Part shown: positions 47,328 to 55,105 of the stretch, piece after piece
Layout of the letters: every line of letters starts with the position of its first letter
How positions within the stretch are numbered: the stretch's first letter is position 1
Assembly (NCBI RefSeq): GCF_026183735.1
Contig: NZ_JAPFRE010000019.1
Location: 62,001 to 126,000 of the forward strand
DNA length: 64,000 bases
Direction: 5' to 3'
Source of the DNA: Alteromonas sp. ASW11-130
GTDB lineage: Bacteria > Pseudomonadota > Gammaproteobacteria > Enterobacterales > Alteromonadaceae
The notes under the pieces: model-generated
Seen by the model: only the letters and a program-made list of their open reading frames with translations
What the model was told of the DNA's origin: nothing
Databases searched by the model: none
Translations under genes and position numbers: made by a program

Positions 47328-48524
47328 GTGAGCAAGTTTTTTATTATTACTACGAGTGCATTATTAGCCTGGTCTCATTTGGCCCTAGCTAAGGTTGACG
47401 TTACCGAGAAGGCACGCACAATCGCAAAGAATACCATTATTGTTGATGGGCATATTGATGTTCCTTACCGCATAAAAGACAAGTGGGTTGATGTCACCAA
47501 GGCAACCAAAGACGGCGATTTTGACTACCCTCGTGCTGTTGAAGGGGGGTTAAATGCCCCCTTCATGTCAATATACGTACCCGCTTCACTAGACGGTTCT
47601 GACGCATCCACCCAGCTTGCCCACGAACTGATTGATTCCGTCGAAGCGATAGTTGCCCGCGCGCCCGACAAATTTGCCATTGCTTACACAACCGATGATG
47701 TGAAGACACAATTTGATAAAGGGCTTATTTCGTTACCAATGGGAATGGAAAATGGCTCGCCCATTCAAGGTGACCTGACGAACTTACGGATTTTTTATGA
47801 CCGTGGTATTCGCTACATCACTTTAGCGCATTCCCAATCTAATCATATCAGTGATTCGTCGTATGACTTACGTCGTCAATGGAAAGGCTTAAGTCCATTT
47901 GGCAAAACGCTTATCCCAGCGATGAATAATATTGGTATGTTGATAGACATTTCGCATGTTTCGGACGATGCGTTCTATCAAACTCTTGAGCTATCAAAAT
48001 CTCCTGTTATTGCTTCGCACTCGTCATTACGCAAGTTTACTCCTGGTTTCGAGCGTAATATGGACGATGACATGATTAAGGCGTTGGCAAAAAATGGCGG
48101 CGTTATTATGATCAATTTTGGTTCTGGCTTTGTCACCAAAGAGGCTCGCCAGTGGCGCGATGGGCTAATGAAAGCAGAAAACGCACTGATTAAAAAAGAA
48201 GGCAAAGACAGTGAAAAACTGGCAGACTTTGAAGCCATTTATCGCAAAGAAAACCCTTACCCTTATTCCACAATAGACGAAGTGCTTGATCATATCGACC
48301 ATGTCGTAAAACTGGTGGGTATTGACCACGTAGGCATAGGGTCAGATTTTGACGGCGTAGGTGACTCACTGCCAATTGGCTTAAAAGATGTGTCTTACTT
48401 TCCACATTTAGTGCAGGGTTTACTTGACCGTAACTACAAAGAAGCCGACATCAAGAAGATCCTGAGCGGAAATATTTTACGCGTATGGAAGCAAGTAGAG
48501 GATTACGCGCAATCACACGGTTAA
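47328..48524 (+). CDS. Secreted membrane dipeptidase, M19 (renal dipeptidase) family
   Basis: 398-residue zinc dipeptidase with a cleavable signal peptide (about residues 1-21, ending ALA). Metal ligands are seen in VDGHIDVPYR (HxD), the Glu in LPMGMENGSP, and His in LAHSQSNHISD and ASHSSLRKF; GSDFDGVGDSLP is the late conserved loop. It hydrolyses dipeptides, possibly including D-amino-acid ones, in the periplasm. It starts with GTG (GGAG about 10 bp upstream). It ends tail to tail with the next gene, overlapping by 4 bp. Confidence 0.93.
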   Translation: MSKFFIITTSALLAWSHLALAKVDVTEKARTIAKNTIIVDGHIDVPYRIKDKWVDVTKATKDGDFDYPRAVEGGLNAPFMSIYVPASLDGSDASTQLAHELIDSVEAIVARAPDKFAIAYTTDDVKTQFDKGLISLPMGMENGSPIQGDLTNLRIFYDRGIRYITLAHSQSNHISDSSYDLRRQWKGLSPFGKTLIPAMNNIGMLIDISHVSDDAFYQTLELSKSPVIASHSSLRKFTPGFERNMDDDMIKALAKNGGVIMINFGSGFVTKEARQWRDGLMKAENALIKKEGKDSEKLADFEAIYRKENPYPYSTIDEVLDHIDHVVKLVGIDHVGIGSDFDGVGDSLPIGLKDVSYFPHLVQGLLDRNYKEADIKKILSGNILRVWKQVEDYAQSHG

Positions 48525-49543
48525 TGCATTGACACAAATGTCCCCAGCATATCCGTCATTTGCCTAAATAACGGATTAGCCTGGGGAATGGTGCACTTTT
48601 CGAGCGTCGTTACTGCATGCTTCTTAAAGTGCATATCCGCTATAGACCGATAGTCCAGCGGTAAGTCGCCATGACAAAGGTCATACTCTTGGTCAATTAA
48701 GAACAACATATGCGCGCCCTTAACGTGCTTGAGTAAGGCCTCGACCCCATGCAACGGGGTCGTCAAATCGGCTTGCGAATGCGCGGCAAAGACGGGCACA
48801 TTAATCTGTTGTCCACTTGCTAACTTATTTCGAATGTCGTGAATAATGCTCATTAATTGCAACCCAGCGTATCCCGAGACACCCGGATATTTATGTGGAT
48901 TCGGGCCGGTTGCCTGATATGTTCCATCAATCAGTCGCGCTAACCATTTTGTGCCCCAGATTTTAGACATACTTTCAGCATAATCAGATAGCGCCAAGGC
49001 AGCGGAAAATAGCATTAAAGCGTCAATCTGCTCGGGATGAGTTAAGTAATAATCGGTGGCAATGGCGGCACCGGCAGAAAAACCACCGAGATAAATTTTA
49101 TCGCCGAGCTGGGGTGCAAAGTGGATCATAGATTTTACATGACGGCGCCACGTCAGTGGCATATCGCCATCTTCCATCGCCTCATCTGCGTCGCGTAAAC
49201 CGTGGCCAGGCGTTAAAGGCACTAACACGTTCATGCCTTCTGCATGTAGCTTTTCTGCAATAGCGCGCATATAAAACGGTGAGTCACTTAAGCCATGAAA
49301 CAACACTGCTACTTTCTCGGTTTTCTGACCGTGATGCATGATGAAAGGCGCGTTACCTTCATTTCGTAACACAGGAGAACAAACACGAAATTGATTAGGT
49401 TCGGGATCTCGGCAACGGGCTATTTTGCCTAGCTGTTGCTGGTAATGTGAAGCAAACTTGTCAAATACGCCATCAATCGGCTCAAGGGGTGCTTTCGCGA
49501 AGGCAGCAGGAATAAAACAGATACAAATCCAAAGAATACGCAT
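48521..49543 (-). CDS. Secreted alpha/beta hydrolase
   Basis: 340-residue serine hydrolase with a signal peptide (residues 1-16, ending AFA). The nucleophile elbow is GGFSAGAAIA, the probable acid is the Asp in AAHSQADLTTPLHG, and the His in DLCHGDLPLDYRS completes the triad. VAVLFHGLSDSPFYMRAIAE gives the oxyanion loop. The layout resembles carboxylesterase/monoglyceride-lipase relatives, but the substrate is unknown. Confidence 0.85.
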   Translation of the reverse strand: MRILWICICFIPAAFAKAPLEPIDGVFDKFASHYQQQLGKIARCRDPEPNQFRVCSPVLRNEGNAPFIMHHGQKTEKVAVLFHGLSDSPFYMRAIAEKLHAEGMNVLVPLTPGHGLRDADEAMEDGDMPLTWRRHVKSMIHFAPQLGDKIYLGGFSAGAAIATDYYLTHPEQIDALMLFSAALALSDYAESMSKIWGTKWLARLIDGTYQATGPNPHKYPGVSGYAGLQLMSIIHDIRNKLASGQQINVPVFAAHSQADLTTPLHGVEALLKHVKGAHMLFLIDQEYDLCHGDLPLDYRSIADMHFKKHAVTTLEKCTIPQANPLFRQMTDMLGTFVSMH

Positions 49544-49714
49544 TATGAAGCCCTTTGCTTAATGAGGTTGTCTGTAAGACAAAAAATCCACTGATTAGGT
49601 ATGGATTATTATCCCTAACTATTGACCGTCATGCTATCACATCAATAAATTAGCGCTAGGATTATCATATCTACGAAGACATTCGTCGCACTAAGCAACG
49701 TAAACCGTGGATAC

Positions 49715-49832
49715 AAATGAAAAAGGCAAAGCAACACGAAAGGTTGTGACGCAAAGCTTCCGGTCTACTGCCATTAATGGTACAAAAAAGTGTATCACGT
49801 CATGGCTATGATAGCGGGGTTACCAAAGATAG
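49715..49832 (+). ncRNA. Class I cyclic-di-GMP riboswitch (GEMM-I)
   Basis: The conserved core can be followed element by element against the V. cholerae Vc2 aptamer. GGCAAA is at 49725-49730. The first helix is CAAC (49732-49735) with GTTG (49743-49746), capped by a GAAA tetraloop at 49738-49741. GACGCAAAGC is at 49748-49757, then CCGG and CTA at 49760-49767. The next helix pairs GCCAT (49770-49774) with ATGGC (49802-49806) and encloses an extra AT-rich hairpin. TAGCGGGGTTACC ends the core at 49812-49824. It lies about 95 nt before the ATG of the ParA-like gene. No clear terminator hairpin follows, so whether c-di-GMP turns expression on or off cannot be read. Confidence 0.9.
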
Positions 49833-49925
49833 GAACTGCTTTTACAATGATTAAGCGGGTTCGATCAAGGTGTACTTTTTCAGTCAACGATGAATAACGT
49901 TAATTATGATTTAAGGACTGTGACA

Positions 49926-50621
49926 ATGATTATCTTGGTTGGAGGAGAAAAAGGCGGCAGTGGTAAAAGTTGTCTCGCACAAAATATCGCCGTATATCTT
50001 CGAACGGAAAAAAACGCTAACGTGCTAATGGTGGACTGCGATCCCCAGCGCACTACGTCAGATTGGATACAAGAACGTAAGGCTGATGATGCCCTGCCGG
50101 ATATAAACTGTATTCAACTATATGGCAAAATACGCAATGAGCTAATCAGTCTAAATCGCCACTACGATTACGTGGTAATAGATTGTGGCGGTCAGGATAA
50201 CCTCGCGTTGCGATCTTCGATGTCGGTAGCGGACCACGTTCTTATCCCACTTCGACCCAAACGTCGCGATTTAAAAACCGTCCCGCATATGGAAGATATC
50301 ATCACCACTTGCCGTATGGTTAACCCCAAAATGAATGCCGCTTTCGTGATCACACAGTGTCCCTCGCTGCCCTCACTAGCCCCTAGAATTCTCGAGGCAA
50401 AAGAAGTGTGCCGTTCATTTGAGCTCGCTGTACTTAACTCTGTCACTTTCAGTCGCAATATGTATGACGACTCAGAAGAGTCAGGTCAGTCCGTTATTGA
50501 AAGCGAACCGAACGGTAAAGCTGCTATAGAAATTCGCAGTATATTTGATGAAATGTTAGCTAGAGCGAAGGAAAACCCGTATGAGTCTGTGCAGCCTGCG
50601 AAAGTCTCAGCCGTCGGCTAA
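49926..50621 (+). CDS. ParA-family ATPase
   Basis: 231-residue deviant-Walker P-loop ATPase. Walker A is GGEKGGSGKSCLAQNIA with the signature Lys9, followed by VMVDCDPQRTTSDW and VVIDCGGQDNLALRSS. Size and lack of an N-terminal HTH or C-terminal membrane helix place it with small ParA/MipZ-like proteins, not MinD. I chose the ATG at 49926, with AAGGA 8 bp upstream; an ATG at 49890 has no such site. It overlaps the next gene by 41 bp and lies behind a c-di-GMP riboswitch. Cargo is unknown; it is not the main chromosomal parA, which sits with parB near the origin. Confidence 0.9.
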   Translation: MIILVGGEKGGSGKSCLAQNIAVYLRTEKNANVLMVDCDPQRTTSDWIQERKADDALPDINCIQLYGKIRNELISLNRHYDYVVIDCGGQDNLALRSSMSVADHVLIPLRPKRRDLKTVPHMEDIITTCRMVNPKMNAAFVITQCPSLPSLAPRILEAKEVCRSFELAVLNSVTFSRNMYDDSEESGQSVIESEPNGKAAIEIRSIFDEMLARAKENPYESVQPAKVSAVG

Positions 50622-50922
50622 GCCAGTTCGTCTGTCTGTTGATGACTTTATCAACCAGGCAATCGATTACGCGCAGGGCCGCAGTCGGTCCTGCCAGAAT
50701 TCGTCCGTCGAGACTACGCGAACACCGAGTGATAATGCGAAGGTTTGCTTAAATAAATCAATGAAGCACGCCACTTTCAGTTTATCAGAGGAGGCTATCG
50801 TCCAACTTAGTGATTTATCGACCCGTACTGGCATATCTCGTTCACGGCTTTTACGAATATTGATTGCCCAGCAACAACAAAAAGAAACCGATAGTAATAT
50901 TTGTGGCAGTAATATCCCGTAA
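50581..50922 (+). CDS. Small ribbon-helix-helix-like protein, partner of the ParA ATPase
   Basis: 113-residue protein. The C-terminal half, HATFSLSEEAIVQLSDLS followed by RTGISRSRLLRIL, reads as a ribbon-helix-helix (CopG/Arc-like) DNA-binding fold: a beta strand, then two helices with a conserved turn. The N-terminal half is basic and polar and could bind ParA, as in small type Ib partition pairs. AGGA stands 9 bp before the ATG. It starts inside the ParA gene, so the two are translationally coupled. Function is inferred from the pairing; no plasmid gene is nearby. Confidence 0.75.
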   Translation: MSLCSLRKSQPSAKPVRLSVDDFINQAIDYAQGRSRSCQNSSVETTRTPSDNAKVCLNKSMKHATFSLSEEAIVQLSDLSTRTGISRSRLLRILIAQQQQKETDSNICGSNIP

Positions 50923-51187
50923 GAGGGTTGTGTATATAAAAAGTGTTAGACAATAAATTGCGAAGTTATATACTCTGTTAAGCCGTGAGCATTTTTTGGT
51001 CACCCTTGGAATATATAACTAACTAACGGATTTGCAAAGGAAACTATCAGCCACTAAAGGCGTCATCAGGTAAGATGAAGTATGCGCAGTATCCCGCCGG
51101 TATTGCCTTTTAAAGAAGCAGTATGCTTACCCGACTGCATGAATTCAGTTGTATTAGTGGAAAAGTTTTTTCTCACTTGGATTAAGT

Positions 51188-53323
51188 ATGTACGTGCGTT
51201 TGCTTGGGTGCATGTTATGCATTGTAAGCTTCTTGACAGAGGCGAAGTCTGACGCTATCCGAGTGATAACGTCAGCCCAAACCAAAGAACAGTTACAATC
51301 GATAGTGGCGTATCAAGACGCAGGCCGTTTGACGCAAGCCGAATCGCTCTCTCTATTGCTGCTGGAGCGGGCTCGTACCCAGCAAAACGATATCGATGTG
51401 GCAGCGGCATTTCACGAAATAGGCCACATTTCAATTCTTCAAAACAAATATGAATTGGCTCGCAACGCATTTAACAATGCATTAGAAATTTTTACGCGTG
51501 AAGGGTTACTAAAACCCATAGCTGTTATCCTGGCTGATATTGGTACCAGCTACCGCTACCAGTCAGAATACAACAAAGCCTTAAATTTTCATTATCGCGC
51601 ACTCTCGCTGTTTCAATCTGAAGAGAATCGATTAGGCATTGCTGCTCAGCAGTTAAATATTGGCATCGTATTAAAGGAGTTGGGGCAATTTGAACCTGCG
51701 CTTAGCTACCTAAAACGCGCCTTAACTGAACTTCGCCAGCAGAATCGCCTTGAGTCCGTCAGTCAGGCATTGTCACATATTGGCGGCATATATGTAGACA
51801 TGGGGCAGTATGAAGCCGCGCTTATGTACGCGAAAGATGCGTTGGCGATAAGCGAAGAAACTCAGTCCCGCCACCGCATTGCTAAAAATCTTAGTAGACT
51901 CGGCGATGTCTACCTGCGCTTAAACCAGTATGAATTAGCTAAAACCCACCTGGAAAAAGCCTTAGTAATATTTACTGAGCTGGAAGCACCTCGTGACCAT
52001 GGTTCCGTGTTGACTGTTTTAGGCCAGGTGGAAATAGCCAGCGGTCACTCAGATGTGGGATTACAATACCTTAACGAAGCTTTAGCCATAGCCAATACTG
52101 ATCACTACCCCAAGCTTAAAACAGACGCCCAACTTGCCTTAGCGCGCGCGTTCTTAAGTTTACAACAAAATGAGACAGCGCTTACCCATGCGTTACGGGG
52201 TGTAGAGCAAACAAGCCAACGGCACGAACTCAGTTTGCAGGCACAATTTCTTCAAGTAATTGTGGATATTTATGTCGCCCAGCAAAATTATGAAAAAGCA
52301 TTTTCAACGCTTATACAAAAAAACCAAGTGGTTTCTAAGATTATGAGCGAAAACAGCGCCATGACTGTAGCCCAAATGCAATCTGAAATCGAGGTGGAGC
52401 GTCAGGCTCAATCTATTGAAATGCTTCGCAAAAATAGAGCCATAGAACTTGCCCGCGCTGAACAAACCAATCTTCGCACCACCCTTGCCTTGGGCGGCCT
52501 AACCGCCACCTTGCTTTTCCTTTTTTTATTGTGGGGTCGATACAATACCAAAAGACTCAACCTTAACTTACAAAATGAGGTTCGCAAACGAACCCAGGAG
52601 CTGGTACAAAAAAATAATGAATTAGAAGATGCCTACACTACCCTTGAGCAGGTAAGTTTACGTGACCGTCTTACAGGGCTTTATAATCGTCATTATTTAG
52701 AAGCACAGTTACCGGGTGAAATTCAGCGCTGCCAACATACGTTTGCCACTGCGAAGCCAGGTGAAGACATTAATGATGCAGATTTACTCTGTTTTTTGTT
52801 AGATATCGATAATTTCAAAAAAATAAACGATGAACATGGGCATATGGCGGGTGACCGTTTCTTAGTGCAGTTTACCGAAGTTATTCATGAAGTGTTTAGA
52901 CAGACTGACTTATTAATCCGCTGGGGGGGGGAAGAGTTTTTGGTAGTGTGTAGGCAGGCTAATCGCGCTGAAATGTGCATGCTGGCTGAACGATTCCGAG
53001 TAGCGGTAAGCGAAAGAGTGTTTGAGGTGAACCAAGGCAAAACGATTCGGGCAAGTTGTAGTATTGGTTTTTGTACGGTGCCGTTGTTTGTCCATTCACC
53101 TTACCGGGTTAACTGGAAAAAAACCTTTTTAATTATGGATTATTGTTTGTATGCGGCTAAAGCGTCTGGAAAAAATTGTTGGGTGGGGGCGCTGTCCGCA
53201 AAAGACGAAGAAGTAGATGAAGCTTCATTGTCGCACTTTGCCAAGAAATTTGAATTCAACTCAGTCACCTTGGCCACCTCATTAAATAATCTGGCCAGTA
53301 TCAACTGGCCAGGTGAAAAATAA
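51188..53323 (+). CDS. TPR-repeat diguanylate cyclase (GGDEF)
   Basis: 711-residue membrane protein. A signal peptide (about residues 1-18) leads to a periplasmic array of about nine TPR repeats (residues 70-400, for example YELARNAFNNALEIF and YNKALNFHYRALSLF). A transmembrane helix follows at about residues 430-450, then a coiled coil and a GGDEF domain. The active site is RWGGEEF, with FLLDIDNFKKINDEHGHMAGD before it. RQTD lies exactly five residues before GGEEF, the intact inhibitory site, so product feedback is expected. It should make c-di-GMP, and lies 265 bp behind the riboswitch-controlled pair. Confidence 0.95.
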   Translation: MYVRLLGCMLCIVSFLTEAKSDAIRVITSAQTKEQLQSIVAYQDAGRLTQAESLSLLLLERARTQQNDIDVAAAFHEIGHISILQNKYELARNAFNNALEIFTREGLLKPIAVILADIGTSYRYQSEYNKALNFHYRALSLFQSEENRLGIAAQQLNIGIVLKELGQFEPALSYLKRALTELRQQNRLESVSQALSHIGGIYVDMGQYEAALMYAKDALAISEETQSRHRIAKNLSRLGDVYLRLNQYELAKTHLEKALVIFTELEAPRDHGSVLTVLGQVEIASGHSDVGLQYLNEALAIANTDHYPKLKTDAQLALARAFLSLQQNETALTHALRGVEQTSQRHELSLQAQFLQVIVDIYVAQQNYEKAFSTLIQKNQVVSKIMSENSAMTVAQMQSEIEVERQAQSIEMLRKNRAIELARAEQTNLRTTLALGGLTATLLFLFLLWGRYNTKRLNLNLQNEVRKRTQELVQKNNELEDAYTTLEQVSLRDRLTGLYNRHYLEAQLPGEIQRCQHTFATAKPGEDINDADLLCFLLDIDNFKKINDEHGHMAGDRFLVQFTEVIHEVFRQTDLLIRWGGEEFLVVCRQANRAEMCMLAERFRVAVSERVFEVNQGKTIRASCSIGFCTVPLFVHSPYRVNWKKTFLIMDYCLYAAKASGKNCWVGALSAKDEEVDEASLSHFAKKFEFNSVTLATSLNNLASINWPGEK

Positions 53324-53359
53324 TGCATGTGATGAAGCCAACCGTATAACCCGCGTTGG

Positions 53360-54724
53360 TTACACACCGGTTTTTATATCTTCCATATGATATTTATCGA
53401 TTAGCGAATACAACGTAGGCCGGGTAACTCCGAGCAATTCAGCGGCTTTAGACATATTCTTATCCGCGGCTTGGTAGGCTTTTCTAATCGCACGGCTTTC
53501 GGCCTGCTCTCTAACCTCGCGCAAGTTAAGTGTTTCCGGTTCGCGCTCCTCACTTCCCGCCAACAAACCTAAATCTTCTGCATGAATTACGCTACTCTCG
53601 GCCATGATCACCGCAGATTTTAATTTATTCTGCAATTCGCGAATATTGCCCGGCCAACTGTGCGACATCATAGCCTGAATGGCACCTTCAGAAAAAGACT
53701 TCGCTTTGGCATTGAACTCTTCGCGATATTGGTTGAGGAACGTTCTGGCTAGCAGGAGTACGTCCTGCTCTCGATCACGCAATGGCGGAATGAAAATAGG
53801 AATTTCGCCTACCCGATAGTATAAATCTTCACGGAAACTTTCTTCCTTCACCATATTTTGTAAATCGCGGTGAGTCGCACAAATTACCCGAATATCCACC
53901 GGAATTTCGTTTCTGCCCCCTACTCGCTCAATAACGCGTTCTTGTAAGAAACGTAACATTTTCGCTTGCAGGCCGATTGGCATATCACCAATTTCATCGA
54001 GGAACAGCGTGCCCCCGTGGGCCATCTCAATTTTCCCCAGGGTCGTTTTGTTGGCCCCGGTAAAGGCCCCTTTTTCATAACCAAACAATTCACTTTCAAG
54101 TAAGTTTTCAGGTATTGAGGCGCAATTTATCGCCACGAAGGGCTTGTCTTTACGGGGGCTATGCTCATGTATACTGCGAGCAAATACTTCTTTACCTGTG
54201 CCACTTTCACCTAATAACAAGGTACTTATATCGGTACCCGCAATTTTCTCCGCACGGCGAGTAACCATCTGAATTGAATCACTATTCCCAATGATGCGCC
54301 CCATGCCAGGACGCGCTTTAGCAAGCACTCTATTTTCGTGTTCCAGGTTCGCCAGATTGAGCGCGCGCTGAACAAGTAACTTAATCGTGTCAGAATCAAT
54401 GGGTTTTTGGTAAAAATCGTATGCGCCCAAATCAATAGCTCTAAGTGCATTTTCTTTATCGTTATTGCCCGTCACCACAATCACTTTAGTACGGGGGGCC
54501 AAGGCCACAATTTCTTCTAATGTTTTCAAGCCTTCAGAAGCATTAGCCGGATCGGGCGGTAAACCTAAATCCAGTGTCACCACTTTAGGTTCGTGACGAC
54601 GCAATTGGGCAATTGCAGAAGCTCTATCGTCCGCAAATACAACGTTATAGTCAGTGAAACTCCATTTCAGCTGCTTTTGGATGCCTAAATCGTCGTCTAC
54701 TACAAGAATGGTATTCTTCGTCAT
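53360..54724 (-). CDS. prsR: PrsR-type sigma-54-dependent response regulator (PEP-CTERM/exosortase system)
   Basis: 454-residue NtrC-family activator. The receiver domain has phospho-acceptor Asp52 (VVTLDLGLPPDPANASEG). The AAA+ domain has LLLGESGTGKEVFARSIHE and the sigma-54 contact loop GYEKGAFTGANK. A Fis-type HTH (MSKAAELLGVTRPTLYSLID) ends the protein. The long loop after Asp52 and the pairing with the PrsK-type kinase upstream place it in the PEP-CTERM-box regulator family. It would activate sigma-54 promoters of exopolysaccharide/exosortase genes. No exosortase or PEP-CTERM protein is in the window. Confidence 0.9.
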   Translation of the reverse strand: MTKNTILVVDDDLGIQKQLKWSFTDYNVVFADDRASAIAQLRRHEPKVVTLDLGLPPDPANASEGLKTLEEIVALAPRTKVIVVTGNNDKENALRAIDLGAYDFYQKPIDSDTIKLLVQRALNLANLEHENRVLAKARPGMGRIIGNSDSIQMVTRRAEKIAGTDISTLLLGESGTGKEVFARSIHEHSPRKDKPFVAINCASIPENLLESELFGYEKGAFTGANKTTLGKIEMAHGGTLFLDEIGDMPIGLQAKMLRFLQERVIERVGGRNEIPVDIRVICATHRDLQNMVKEESFREDLYYRVGEIPIFIPPLRDREQDVLLLARTFLNQYREEFNAKAKSFSEGAIQAMMSHSWPGNIRELQNKLKSAVIMAESSVIHAEDLGLLAGSEEREPETLNLREVREQAESRAIRKAYQAADKNMSKAAELLGVTRPTLYSLIDKYHMEDIKTGV

Positions 54725-54763
54725 CCGTCTTATCCGTATTGTTATTATAAAATGAGTTCGTTA

Positions 54764-54782
54764 GGTCAAAAGCAAGTTGACC
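54764..54782. promoter_or_regulatory. Dyad element upstream of prsR
   Basis: GGTCAA-N7-TTGACC, a perfect 6+6 inverted repeat about 40-58 bp before the prsR ATG. A TATAAT-like box (minus strand) stands between it and the start. The dyad could be an operator; the protein that would bind is unknown. Confidence 0.4.
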
Positions 54783-54925
54783 TTTGCTGTTCTGTTGTTC
54801 TGCAAGCTGTTGTGCAATAGGGCCCGGTTGAAAGTGTGAAAAGTGAAGATGAAGTAATCTACACAAACAATTTCTAACGTAGCCAATATGTGCCACGATC
54901 GCTACCCATCAGGTTTAGGTTTCAC

Positions 54926-54991
<66 letters not shown>

Positions 54992-55105
54992 CTACGCCTT
55001 TGATGTTCAACGCTAACGTCGGATACTAAACCCTTGGCTTACGTTGCGGCCTAAACCCACTCAGGCTAAAGACATTTAGAACAACAAAAGTTAATACGCT
55101 CTAGT

